From an uncultured Pseudomonadota bacterium (lineage in GTDB: Bacteria; SAR324; NAC60-12): a stretch of DNA of 16,431 bases. The stretch's first letter is position 1, and each line of letters opens with the position of its first letter. The stretch covers positions 1 to 16,431 of the forward strand of contig CAJXNF010000022.1 in the NCBI GenBank assembly GCA_913056375.1. The letters are read 5' to 3'. The position numbers and the translations under genes are program-made. Below, piece by piece: positions 7,767 through 15,920 of this stretch. The notes below the pieces were generated by a model. The model was not told the origin of the DNA. It saw only the letters and a program-made list of their open reading frames with translations, and did not search any database.

Positions 7767-7773
7767 AAAGGAG
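7767..7773 (+). promoter_or_regulatory. Shine-Dalgarno of purF
   Basis: AAAGGAG lies two bases before the ATG at 7776, in the only sizeable gap within the operon (31 bases). The spacing is short, but the match supports independent ribosome loading at purF. It also supports this start, which leaves 13 residues before the catalytic cysteine. Confidence 0.6.
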
Positions 7774-7775
7774 CC

Positions 7776-9182
7776 ATGTCATTTTGGTTTGACGAAGATG
7801 GCCTGAACGAAGAATGCGGTGTATTTGGCATTTTCAATCATCCTGATGCCGCAGAATTAACCTATTATGGGATGCATGCTCTTCAACACAGGGGCCAGGA
7901 GAGTGCAGGGATTTGTGTAAGTGATGAAGGGGTTCTAAACGTTCGTCGCGGGATGGGCCTAGTTACAGAAGCACTGAATAAACAAACCCTTGAAACACTT
8001 CCCGGCTGTCATGCAATTGGCCATGTCCGCTACACTACCGCTGGTGCAAGTATTATCACTAATGCTCAGCCCCTTCGCTTTCGCTACACTGGTGGTCAAG
8101 TCGCCATTGCACATAATGGAAACCTCGTAAACGCTCAAAAGTTGCGTGGTGATCTGGAACGCAGAGGCTCTATTTTCCAAACCGATAGTGACACTGAGGT
8201 AATTTCTCACCTGATGGCCCAATCAGGGCTTAGTGTTGAAAAGGCTCTGCAAACTGCGTTGGTAGCAATCGAAGGGGCCTATGCGTTGGTTCTACTGACA
8301 CCTGACAAACTGATTGTGGCCCAAGATCCACGTGGTTTTCGTCCACTCTGTTTGGGACAAATAGGTCAGAATTGTTGGGTCGTTGCCTCCGAAAGTTGTG
8401 CTTTTAATGTCATCGACGCTGAATTTGTGCGGGACCTACATCCGGGTGAAATGCTCGTTATTGATGAGCAAGGTCCCCACTCCACCCGTTTTGCTCCAGA
8501 ATTACCCAGAACCCTCTGCTCCTTCGAATACATCTATTTCGCCAGACCCGACAGTGACCTTGGGGGAGTTAGTGTCCATCTTGCCAGAAAGCAACTTGGA
8601 GCAAAACTCTTCCAAGAATCTCCTGCAGAAGCTGATATTGTCATTGGCGTTCCTGACAGTGGTCTTTCAACAGCAATTGGGTATGCAGAGGCTTCAGGAT
8701 TACCGTACGAGGTAGGCATGATCAAGAATCGCTACGTTGGACGTACATTTATCCAACCGAACCAGATCATGCGGCGGCAAGGAGTCAAAATGAAGCTCAG
8801 CGTCGTTCGGCAGGTGATTGATGGCAAACGGGTTGTCCTTATTGACGATTCGATCGTGCGAGGAAACACCTGCGGTCGTATTGTTCGACTACTTAGAGAG
8901 GCTGGTGCAAAAGAAATTCATATGCGAATTAGTGCTCCCCCAATTCGTCATTCTTGTGTCTACGGAATCGACACTCCAACTCGCTCTGAGTTGATTGCTG
9001 CGCAGCATTCAGTCGAGGAAATATCCAAAGAAATCGATGCTGACTCCTTAGCCTTCATCTCAGAACAGGGAATGATCGAAGCTATCGGAAGAGAGGACGC
9101 CGCTCCAAACCGAGGACACTGCTTAGCATGTTTCAATGGCAGCTATCCAACACCAACCTATGGTTCTGGTGAACTACAGTGA
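7776..9182 (+). CDS. purF: Amidophosphoribosyltransferase (PRPP amidotransferase), iron-sulfur type
   Basis: PurF makes phosphoribosylamine from PRPP and glutamine, the first committed step of purine synthesis. The 468-residue protein begins with a 13-residue propeptide followed by CGVFGIF, so processing should expose Cys14 as the N-terminal nucleophile, as in B. subtilis. The glutaminase domain includes HRGQESAGI (38-46) and AHNGNLVNA (112-120). The PRPP site is VVLIDDSIVRGNT (353-365). Four cysteines, Cys248 (RTLCSFEY), Cys394 (HSCVYG), Cys449 and Cys452 (CLAC), fall where the Bacillus enzyme binds its [4Fe-4S] cluster; E. coli PurF lacks both cluster and propeptide. The gene overlaps purM by GTGA. 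Feedback control by purine nucleotides is expected from the family. Confidence 0.97.
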   Translation: MSFWFDEDGLNEECGVFGIFNHPDAAELTYYGMHALQHRGQESAGICVSDEGVLNVRRGMGLVTEALNKQTLETLPGCHAIGHVRYTTAGASIITNAQPLRFRYTGGQVAIAHNGNLVNAQKLRGDLERRGSIFQTDSDTEVISHLMAQSGLSVEKALQTALVAIEGAYALVLLTPDKLIVAQDPRGFRPLCLGQIGQNCWVVASESCAFNVIDAEFVRDLHPGEMLVIDEQGPHSTRFAPELPRTLCSFEYIYFARPDSDLGGVSVHLARKQLGAKLFQESPAEADIVIGVPDSGLSTAIGYAEASGLPYEVGMIKNRYVGRTFIQPNQIMRRQGVKMKLSVVRQVIDGKRVVLIDDSIVRGNTCGRIVRLLREAGAKEIHMRISAPPIRHSCVYGIDTPTRSELIAAQHSVEEISKEIDADSLAFISEQGMIEAIGREDAAPNRGHCLACFNGSYPTPTYGSGELQ

Positions 9183-10213
9183 GCCGAGCATACCAACAAG
9201 CTGGGGTCAATATTCGTGCTGGAGATGAAGCCGTTGAGCGAATAAAAGTTCATGCTCACTCTACTCATCGACCGGAGGTTATTGGTGGCTTAGGTGGCTT
9301 CGGTGGGCTTTTTGCGCTAAATATCCAAAAATATAGAGAACCAATTCTTGTATCAGGGACAGATGGGGTTGGTACAAAACTTAAGCTCGCTTTTGAACTG
9401 GACCAACACAAGACCGTCGGAATTGACTTGGTGGCAATGTGCGTCAACGACATCTTGGTCTCTGGGGCTGAGCCACTTTATTTTCTAGATTACATCGCCT
9501 GTGAAAAACTCGAACCAGAAAAGATTGAAAACATTGTTGGGGGTATTGCAGAAGGTTGTCGGCAGGCCCACTGTGCGTTACTAGGGGGGGAAACTGCAGA
9601 GATGCCGGGCATGTATGCCCAAAATGAGTATGATCTTGCAGGCTTTGTTGTAGGGGTTGTTGAGAAAGAAAAACTAATCACAGGTGAAAGCATTACTCCT
9701 GGAGATTTGGTGATCGGTTTTGGCTCATCTGGCCTGCATAGCAACGGTTTTTCTTTAGTAAGAAAGCTACTAGCTGAAAAAGGGGTTTCTCTTGAACAAT
9801 CCTTTCCTGACTCTGAAAGATCCGTAGGAGATATTCTTCTAACCCCCACAAGAATTTATGCTGGTCTTGCGTCTTCACTCAATGAAAAAGGATTGATCAA
9901 GGGCTGGTCTCACATTACAGGGGGCGGACTGATTGGGAACCTACCACGGATCTTTCCAAAAGGGATTTCTGCATGTATTGAGTTGGATCAATGGCCAAGA
10001 TCAGAACTCTTCAAATGGTTGTTTGAGTTGGCAGATGTACCACCAGAAGAGATGTTTGAAGTTTTTAATATGGGAATCGGACTGATTGCAGTCATCGATG
10101 CAGGAAATGCAACTGTAGTTGAACAGATTTGTGATGAAATGGGAGAGACCGTATTTCCTTTAGGATTGATCGAAGAGGGTGAGCGAGCCATACGACTAGA
10201 AGGAAATTGGTAA
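9179..10213 (+). CDS. purM: AIR synthetase (phosphoribosylformylglycinamidine cyclo-ligase)
   Basis: PurM closes the imidazole ring, converting FGAM to aminoimidazole ribonucleotide (AIR) with ATP. The 344-residue length is normal. Motifs in order are SGTDGVGTKLKLA (59-71), GIDLVAMCVNDIL (81-93), GGETAEMPG (136-144), SSGLHSNGFSL (183-193) and, later, HITGGGL. The start is GTG at 9179, forming a GTGA overlap with the purF stop, and the N-terminal YQQAGVNIRAGDEAV fits the family. Its TAA stop shares a base with the purN ATG. It belongs to the same ATP-binding superfamily as PurL and uses that enzyme's product. Confidence 0.97.
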   Translation: MSRAYQQAGVNIRAGDEAVERIKVHAHSTHRPEVIGGLGGFGGLFALNIQKYREPILVSGTDGVGTKLKLAFELDQHKTVGIDLVAMCVNDILVSGAEPLYFLDYIACEKLEPEKIENIVGGIAEGCRQAHCALLGGETAEMPGMYAQNEYDLAGFVVGVVEKEKLITGESITPGDLVIGFGSSGLHSNGFSLVRKLLAEKGVSLEQSFPDSERSVGDILLTPTRIYAGLASSLNEKGLIKGWSHITGGGLIGNLPRIFPKGISACIELDQWPRSELFKWLFELADVPPEEMFEVFNMGIGLIAVIDAGNATVVEQICDEMGETVFPLGLIEEGERAIRLEGNW

Positions 10214-10836
10214 TGCGGCTAGCCCTGATGGCATCAGGTACAGGTAGTAATGTAGAAGTTCTCCTTTCAGAAAAACAAGCTGGGAACCTCCCTTCAGTTG
10301 ATTGGGTAATATTAGGATGTGATCGCCCGAACGCACCAGTCATTCAAAAAGCTGAATCCCATAGTTTAAAGACCTGGGTTCACTCGCCAAGCGAATTTGC
10401 TAACAAAATCCAATATGAAAGATCGCTTCACCTAGTCCTCAGTAAACACGAGGTCGATGGAGTTGTTCTAGCCGGCTATATGCGCTTGATTGGCCCAACC
10501 TTACTTGAGCACTGGGAGGGACGCATCATCAATCTCCATCCTTCCCTGCTTCCCTCATTTCCTGGTCAGCACTCAATTCGAGATGCCCTCCAGTATCGAG
10601 TCAAGCTAACCGGATGTACCGTCCACTTTGTCGATGAAGGCGTAGATACTGGGCCTATCATCGCACAAGAATCTGTGCCTGTCTTTTCCGCTGATACAAC
10701 AGAAACTCTTGCCAAAAGAATTCACCGAGCAGAGCACAGCCTTCTACCCAAAACTGTACGTCGTTGGAGCGAAGGAGGATTCTACTTGAAGGATAAAATT
10801 GTTCATTTTGTCGATGAAGTCGGAGAAACGATATGA
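10213..10836 (+). CDS. purN: GAR transformylase, formyltetrahydrofolate-dependent
   Basis: PurN transfers a formyl group from 10-formyltetrahydrofolate to glycinamide ribonucleotide (GAR). The protein has 207 residues. The catalytic Asn-His-Asp triad is visible: Asn107 and His109 in INLHPSLLPSFPG, and Asp145 in GVDTGPI, each one residue later than in E. coli. The N-terminal MASGTGSNVE is the phosphate-binding loop. I use ATG 10213, which overlaps the purM stop (TAATG), rather than a TTG two codons earlier; AAGGA lies about 8 bases upstream. Its stop overlaps purD (ATGA). Unlike PurT, this enzyme needs folate, so the operon depends on one-carbon supply. Confidence 0.97.
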   Translation: MRLALMASGTGSNVEVLLSEKQAGNLPSVDWVILGCDRPNAPVIQKAESHSLKTWVHSPSEFANKIQYERSLHLVLSKHEVDGVVLAGYMRLIGPTLLEHWEGRIINLHPSLLPSFPGQHSIRDALQYRVKLTGCTVHFVDEGVDTGPIIAQESVPVFSADTTETLAKRIHRAEHSLLPKTVRRWSEGGFYLKDKIVHFVDEVGETI

Positions 10837-12086
10837 AGGTCGCTGTCCTTGGAAGTGGTGGGCGTGAGCATGCTCTTGTCTGGAAACTGAGCCAAAGCCC
10901 AAGAATCAAAGATTTGTTTTGCGTCCCAGGAAATCCCGGCATTGCACAACTGGCAAAGTGTGTCCCGCTCTCACTCGATGATCACCAGAGCCTCATTCTT
11001 TGGGCAAAGAAAGAAGAAATCTCTCTAACTGTTGTAGGCCCCGAAGATCCACTCTCTAATGGGATCGTCGATAGTTTTCAGGCCGCTGGGCTTAAGATTT
11101 ATGGACCCAACCAAAAGGCAGCGCAACTGGAAAGCAGCAAAACATTTGCGAAACAAATCATGCAGCTTCATGGAGTCCCAACCGCTAAATCAGCATCTTT
11201 TACAGAGTTGGGCTCAGCTTTAAGATATGTTGAGGAAAATGGCGCCCCCATCGTAATCAAGGCTGATGGCTTAGCTGCTGGGAAGGGAGTCACCGTGGCA
11301 TCGAGTATCCGTGAGGCAGAAGTGGCTTTAAGGGCATCCCTTGAAAAAAATAGATTTGGTGAAGCAGGATCTACCGTCCTGATCGAAGAGTTTCTTGATG
11401 GCGAAGAGATGACCCTTTTAAGTTTCGTCAGTGGGCCTGATTACCTCACAATGGTTCCATCTCAAGACCACAAACCAGTTTTTGATGGAGATCTTGGGCC
11501 GAATACAGGGGGAATGGGGGCTTATTCTCCAGTTCCACACCTGGAGAAATGGCTCCCAGAAATTGAGGAAACCATCATTGATCCCATGGTGAAGGGACTT
11601 CAGCAGGAGGGCATTGATTTTCAGGGGATCCTTTACACAGGGCTGATGATCACCAAAGATGGCCCCAAAGTAGTAGAGTTCAACGTGCGTTTTGGGGATC
11701 CAGAAGCCCAAGTAATTCTGCCTAGACTCCAGAACGATCTTCTTGAAATTTTGGAGGCTTCAACCGCAGGCGGATTATCTTCTATAAAACTGACATGGAA
11801 GCAAGAAGCCTGTGTTTGTGTTATTGCGGCATCTGGGGGTTATCCGGGTGAGTACAAGACCGGTTTTCCCATTTCGGGGTTGAAATCCGGAGCGAATGAC
11901 ATGGTATTCCATGCAGGAACTAAAATTGTTGGGACAAACCTTGTGACTAATGGTGGTCGAGTCTTAAATGTCTCCTCATTGGGAGAGAGCCTTACACAAG
12001 CCCGAACTCGAGCATATGAGCGCTTACAGAACATACATTTTGAGAAAATGCACTATCGTACAGACATTGCATCCAAGGCCATCTAA
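10833..12086 (+). CDS. purD: GAR synthetase (phosphoribosylamine-glycine ligase)
   Basis: PurD joins glycine to phosphoribosylamine, the product of PurF, using ATP. The 417-residue protein is complete and has an ATP-grasp fold. Landmarks are the N-terminal GSGGREHAL (7-15), KADGLAAGKGV (143-153), EEFLDGEE (185-192), DGDLGPNTGGMGAYSP (218-233) and VEFNVRFGDPEAQ (281-293). The ATG at 10833 forms an ATGA overlap with purN, with GGAG a few bases upstream. It is the last recognisable purine gene of the operon. In B. subtilis purH sits just before purD; here purN runs straight into purD and purH is missing. Confidence 0.97.
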   Translation: MKVAVLGSGGREHALVWKLSQSPRIKDLFCVPGNPGIAQLAKCVPLSLDDHQSLILWAKKEEISLTVVGPEDPLSNGIVDSFQAAGLKIYGPNQKAAQLESSKTFAKQIMQLHGVPTAKSASFTELGSALRYVEENGAPIVIKADGLAAGKGVTVASSIREAEVALRASLEKNRFGEAGSTVLIEEFLDGEEMTLLSFVSGPDYLTMVPSQDHKPVFDGDLGPNTGGMGAYSPVPHLEKWLPEIEETIIDPMVKGLQQEGIDFQGILYTGLMITKDGPKVVEFNVRFGDPEAQVILPRLQNDLLEILEASTAGGLSSIKLTWKQEACVCVIAASGGYPGEYKTGFPISGLKSGANDMVFHAGTKIVGTNLVTNGGRVLNVSSLGESLTQARTRAYERLQNIHFEKMHYRTDIASKAI

Positions 12087-12138
12087 GCCATATAGACCTT
12101 AATCAAACCAGTTTTTTGATCATTCTCGGATCGCATCC

Positions 12139-14898
12139 ATGAACCAGCTGAGATTACATCTGGTGGTCAGTATTCTATTACTGTCAACCTCAACTTGGCT
12201 GGGTGCACAATCCCACCAAACTTCTGATTTCCCCCATTACTCAGGAAAGGTTCGTTTTTCTCTTCAACAAAAGCGTCTTGAAGGAAATCTTCGAATCCAA
12301 ATTCCTAAGTCTGCCCAAGGCAAAGAGTTATTGCTAGCTCTGCCTATGAATCGTTTCGCCCAAAAAGATGCTCGGGGACTACGTCGGCCCAAAGAAACGC
12401 CAATCTTTGCGAAAACACCCTTCAGTGAAAATGATGATCCTTTGCTCCCCAGTGGTTTCAGTCCAGGAAGCATTGAAATCAAAAGTGTACGAAATGGAAC
12501 TCAGCCTCTCAAATATCAACTCGAAGCAAACCCAGCGCTAGAGAACGGATACTCTGTCGAACACGGACTACTACGGATTCTTAATGAGGAAGAGATTCAA
12601 GAAATTGAGATTGAGTTTCAAACAAATTTCCCTGAGCGATATCAAGAAGGAATTGTTGATGGGATCTTGATGAGTGCCCTCTGGTATCCACAATTACTGA
12701 TTCCCAAAGAATCTGGATGGGATACACGTTTAGATCTTCCCTCACCTGGAACTTTTGAAATTGAGTGGAATTCTGAAGAATCTGGCCAACTGATCAGCAC
12801 ACCTTTGGCAGCTGCAGTGACATCCAATGAACCAGTTTTATTACCTAAGACAAACCTACCACTGACTTCCTTCCCACTGATTTTTGGAAACAAATTCCAG
12901 AAGCATGAAGATGCACCACTCGTGGAATCATTCTATCAAAACAATTATGAGAGACGGGTTGGATTAATTCATGGCTGGACAGAAGAATTCGTAGCCTTTG
13001 TCGAACAGCGCTATGGTTTCAAGCCGCCATGGGATGAGCTTCGGATTGTTCAAGTCCCTGGCAGGAGTGAAGATGTGACTGTATGGAATAATGTCATCAT
13101 GGTTCCCCAACCCCATTACGAGCGTAGCGAACTCCTTGATCGGCGCGTCATGGGACTTCTTAGTATGAAACTCAGTAAAATCTGGTTTGGCTCCACTTTA
13201 TGGAATGATGAAGACACCCAGATGTGGTTAAGCCACGGACTACCAGCCTTTTTGAGTCTTCGCTTTTATGAGTTTAAGTATGGAAAGAACGGGGGCATTT
13301 TTGACTTCATCAACTGGATGAATCCAGAATTTCGAGAACATTTCATCGAAGAAATGGCTCGGAACAACGATCTTGAGTTGATAAAGCCGATTGTTACTTC
13401 CTTTCGGGAGAATCCAGCGACACAAGCTCATTTACGTGCAGTCAATTACAAAGCTGCCTCCGTAATCAGCATGCTTGAGTATGAGGTGGGAGAGAAAGCA
13501 TTTTTGGGAGGACTTCAAAATTTTGTGAGGAAAGGCCAACAAAAGGTTGTGACTCACAATGATTTGCGGAGTCAGATGGAAATCGCTGCTGGAAAAGACC
13601 TGGACTGGTTCTTCAAACAATGGTTCGAAACAGTTGAACGCCTGGATTACGCTGTTGGAGAAACAGTATTTGAGGAATTGCCAAATGGTGAATTCTTGAT
13701 TCGAGTTGAGGTTCAAAAGCTTGGCGATGCTGTAATGCCACTCGAAGTATTGTTACGTACTGACGATGAGAAAGAGCATAGGCAAAAAATTTTTAGTCAG
13801 CGCCCACTTTATGTTGTTGAGTTCCGTACACAATCCCCACCGGATGAAGTTTCGCTAGACCCTGCTGAATTCTTGCTTGAGACATCACGTGTCAATAATC
13901 ACTCCTTCACTTTTTTTCGAATTCGTTTTGCCTTTGATTGGCACCGACAACGAGAACGCCTAATTACTTTTGTACCAGGTTTTACAAATAATGCCGTCGA
14001 TGGGAATTCTTTCGGGGTTGGACTTCGTCACCGTGAAGGAGACACAAGCATTTATACAATTCCCGGCTATGGTACTCGTAGTGGTGATTTTCTTTATCAA
14101 CTAGATCTTCAGGAAAATAATTTTCTTAGAAGGAATTTTTATGGGCAGCTACTTCTACAAAGAGTTGGTGGCATAGTTTCAAATGGCGTTTTTGCAGGCT
14201 ACAGCGGGCCCAGATATCCTGATAAACCGTTCTATAATTTTAAGACGGGAATAGCATTAGAATATCTCTACTCTACCGCTGCTACGTCATCTGGGGATAC
14301 AGGAAATTCTAATGTAATGACTCTTCAGTTCGATGGTTGGAATCAAGCTCGAGGAGATTATATCATCAATTTGAAAGCACTTGCAGAGCAACCATCCCAA
14401 GAGCTGGATACCAAGTACTCTTATACCCTCTTGTCTGAGCGACTTATACAGATTTTTGAAACCGGATTCCGTAGTAACATTCGCTGGGAGTTGGTACTCG
14501 GAAATACGCTCGGGGATTCCCCATCACAGAAGAAATTTTCTCTTGGTGGACCAACTAGTCTACGTGGTTTTCCACAAGCTGGCACACTGCAGCAGGATAA
14601 CTATCTGTTGACTCGAGTAGATTACGAGTTCCCACTTATCACAACACCCTGGTGGGGAAATGTTTCCAGCCTGGGTCTTCAGGGAACTGTTTTCTTTGAC
14701 CAAGGCCGTGCTTGGGGGGATGAACTAGCTTTAGGTGAGGCAAAAGATCGAAGGAACGTCGGGGTTGGAATTCGCTGGGGGGTAGATGCAGCCTCGTTGA
14801 TTCAGATTCCTCTAAAGTTCGAAATTGCTTATCCCGTTGGGGATAAAGACTACAGAAGCCCCCAGTTCATTTTCTTCGGAGTGCTTACAGGAAGCTAA
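12139..14898 (+). CDS. Exported M1-peptidase-like domain (catalytic residues lost) fused to an Omp85-type barrel
   Basis: This 919-residue protein starts with a signal peptide (cleavage likely near Ala23). Residues about 30-250 resemble the N-terminal beta domain of M1 aminopeptidases (for example FQTNFPERYQEG and LWYPQLLIP). Residues about 265-500 resemble the thermolysin-like domain. The usual HELAHQWFG reads MKLSKIWFG (343-351), and the downstream WLNEG reads WLSHG (363-367), so both zinc histidines, the catalytic Glu and the third ligand are replaced. The GxMEN region is TVWNN. FKQWFETVE (492-500) fits the M1 C-terminal pattern. Residues about 505-580 look like a beta-sandwich. From about 595 on is an Omp85/BamA-like barrel with LGGPTSLRGF (802-811) and VFFDQGRAWG (851-860). 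It is probably an outer-membrane protein holding an inactive peptidase fold in the periplasm or at the surface. It lies 52 bases after purD and may be cotranscribed. Its role is unknown. Confidence 0.78.
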   Translation: MNQLRLHLVVSILLLSTSTWLGAQSHQTSDFPHYSGKVRFSLQQKRLEGNLRIQIPKSAQGKELLLALPMNRFAQKDARGLRRPKETPIFAKTPFSENDDPLLPSGFSPGSIEIKSVRNGTQPLKYQLEANPALENGYSVEHGLLRILNEEEIQEIEIEFQTNFPERYQEGIVDGILMSALWYPQLLIPKESGWDTRLDLPSPGTFEIEWNSEESGQLISTPLAAAVTSNEPVLLPKTNLPLTSFPLIFGNKFQKHEDAPLVESFYQNNYERRVGLIHGWTEEFVAFVEQRYGFKPPWDELRIVQVPGRSEDVTVWNNVIMVPQPHYERSELLDRRVMGLLSMKLSKIWFGSTLWNDEDTQMWLSHGLPAFLSLRFYEFKYGKNGGIFDFINWMNPEFREHFIEEMARNNDLELIKPIVTSFRENPATQAHLRAVNYKAASVISMLEYEVGEKAFLGGLQNFVRKGQQKVVTHNDLRSQMEIAAGKDLDWFFKQWFETVERLDYAVGETVFEELPNGEFLIRVEVQKLGDAVMPLEVLLRTDDEKEHRQKIFSQRPLYVVEFRTQSPPDEVSLDPAEFLLETSRVNNHSFTFFRIRFAFDWHRQRERLITFVPGFTNNAVDGNSFGVGLRHREGDTSIYTIPGYGTRSGDFLYQLDLQENNFLRRNFYGQLLLQRVGGIVSNGVFAGYSGPRYPDKPFYNFKTGIALEYLYSTAATSSGDTGNSNVMTLQFDGWNQARGDYIINLKALAEQPSQELDTKYSYTLLSERLIQIFETGFRSNIRWELVLGNTLGDSPSQKKFSLGGPTSLRGFPQAGTLQQDNYLLTRVDYEFPLITTPWWGNVSSLGLQGTVFFDQGRAWGDELALGEAKDRRNVGVGIRWGVDAASLIQIPLKFEIAYPVGDKDYRSPQFIFFGVLTGS

Positions 14899-14903
14899 AT
14901 AGA

Positions 14904-15845
14904 TCAGAACTTCTCTTCCATTAAATCAAGATCGCTCTCTAAATCCAAACTCTCATCCAGTAACTCCTCTTCAAGAGCAGGGGTACCCACTGTTCTGTTA
15001 TCGTAGAAAGCCTGCAAAATACTTTGAGCGATTGTTGAAAGATGTGTGGGACGAGTGATAACATCGATTGCGCCCAATGAGAGTAGGTGCAAACGATCAT
15101 CAAGACTGATTGGCCCTGCGAAAACGATGAAAGGTATGTCTGGATGCTCCTCGCCTAGCCTCTGAATGACTCCAAGAATTTCATCCTCATTCGAGGTGGA
15201 TTGGTTCAAAAGTACCAAATCCAAGGCATTTTCCCGTAACATTGGCCACAGATTCCCCTGCTTCTCCATCAGGCTCATTTTAAAGCCTGTTCTTTCGGAG
15301 AGGTATTGCATGATCATGTCGTTGTGAGGGCTATCTCGCTCTGTTACTAACGCAACTTGGCTCCCTGCATAGGTTTGTGCATGAAGTTCTGCATCAGGGA
15401 AGTGAGATTCTGACTGAGAGACATCAGCACTGGAGTTCTCTTCGGAGGATAAAACTTCTACGTTTTCTTCTTCGGAAGCAGATTCAGTGTCATCAACTTC
15501 TGTGGTCACTTCTCCAACAAAATCTGGGTAGTCCTGTTTTGTAGTGGTCTCAATGTACTTTCTGAGTTTCTCCTGTTCATTCACTGTAATGTCATTGAAG
15601 CGGACTGCCGCCTGATAATACCACTCAATGGGCCAGCACCAAATCGCGGTGCCCACAAGGGTGAAAGATGGTTCAAATTCAATACTGACCAGCTCACCCT
15701 CGGAAAGTGGATATTCGCAATGGAAACGAACACCGTTCAAGGAGAGATCTAAACCAGTGGCAATCGGATCAGACCACTCTTCAGTACTTACTTGGATGGT
15801 CTCCTCGAAAATGACTCGCAGGTACTGTCTTCGTTCCTCAGCCAT
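14904..15845 (-). CDS. PilZ domain protein with degenerate receiver domain
   Basis: The protein has 313 residues. Residues about 4-100 form a PilZ domain, which binds cyclic di-GMP, with RRQYLR (RxxxR, 5-10) and DLSLNG (DxSxxG, 33-38). Residues about 103-160 are an acidic, Ser/Glu-rich linker. Residues about 162-285 have the pattern of a response-regulator receiver, including LGAIDVITRP (257-266). The phosphorylation site is altered: DLVLLNQS has Asn214 where Asp is expected, the conserved Thr is Ala243 and the conserved Lys is Arg265. It is therefore probably a pseudo-receiver not controlled by phosphorylation. The C-terminal 23 residues are strongly acidic and Leu-rich. A cytoplasmic c-di-GMP effector acting by protein contact is a reasonable inference; the target is unknown. 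No clear Shine-Dalgarno precedes the ATG. It lies 75 bases after the purO-like gene, possibly in one transcript. Confidence 0.82.
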   Translation of the reverse strand: MAEERRQYLRVIFEETIQVSTEEWSDPIATGLDLSLNGVRFHCEYPLSEGELVSIEFEPSFTLVGTAIWCWPIEWYYQAAVRFNDITVNEQEKLRKYIETTTKQDYPDFVGEVTTEVDDTESASEEENVEVLSSEENSSADVSQSESHFPDAELHAQTYAGSQVALVTERDSPHNDMIMQYLSERTGFKMSLMEKQGNLWPMLRENALDLVLLNQSTSNEDEILGVIQRLGEEHPDIPFIVFAGPISLDDRLHLLSLGAIDVITRPTHLSTIAQSILQAFYDNRTVGTPALEEELLDESLDLESDLDLMEEKF

Positions 15846-15920
15846 AAAGCAATTGTTCCACTGAATGTTTTAGTTTGCTGTTGTACTGCCAAGTCAGCTC
15901 TGATTTAGAAAATTTCCCAG

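Noticed and set aside
9583..9590. Run of seven G in purM, considered as a programmed slippage site
   Set aside because: It encodes the conserved Gly-Gly of GGETAEMPG and the frame is intact on both sides; nothing suggests recoding.
12101..12120. Small inverted repeat ATCAAA...TTTGAT between purD and the M1/Omp85 gene, considered as a terminator
   Set aside because: The stem is only 6 A/T-dominated pairs and is not followed by a T run, so it is unlikely to stop transcription.
15846..15920. Promoter for the PilZ gene in the 75-base gap
   Set aside because: TTGGCA on the minus strand has no convincing -10 at normal spacing; cotranscription with the upstream purO-like gene is equally possible.
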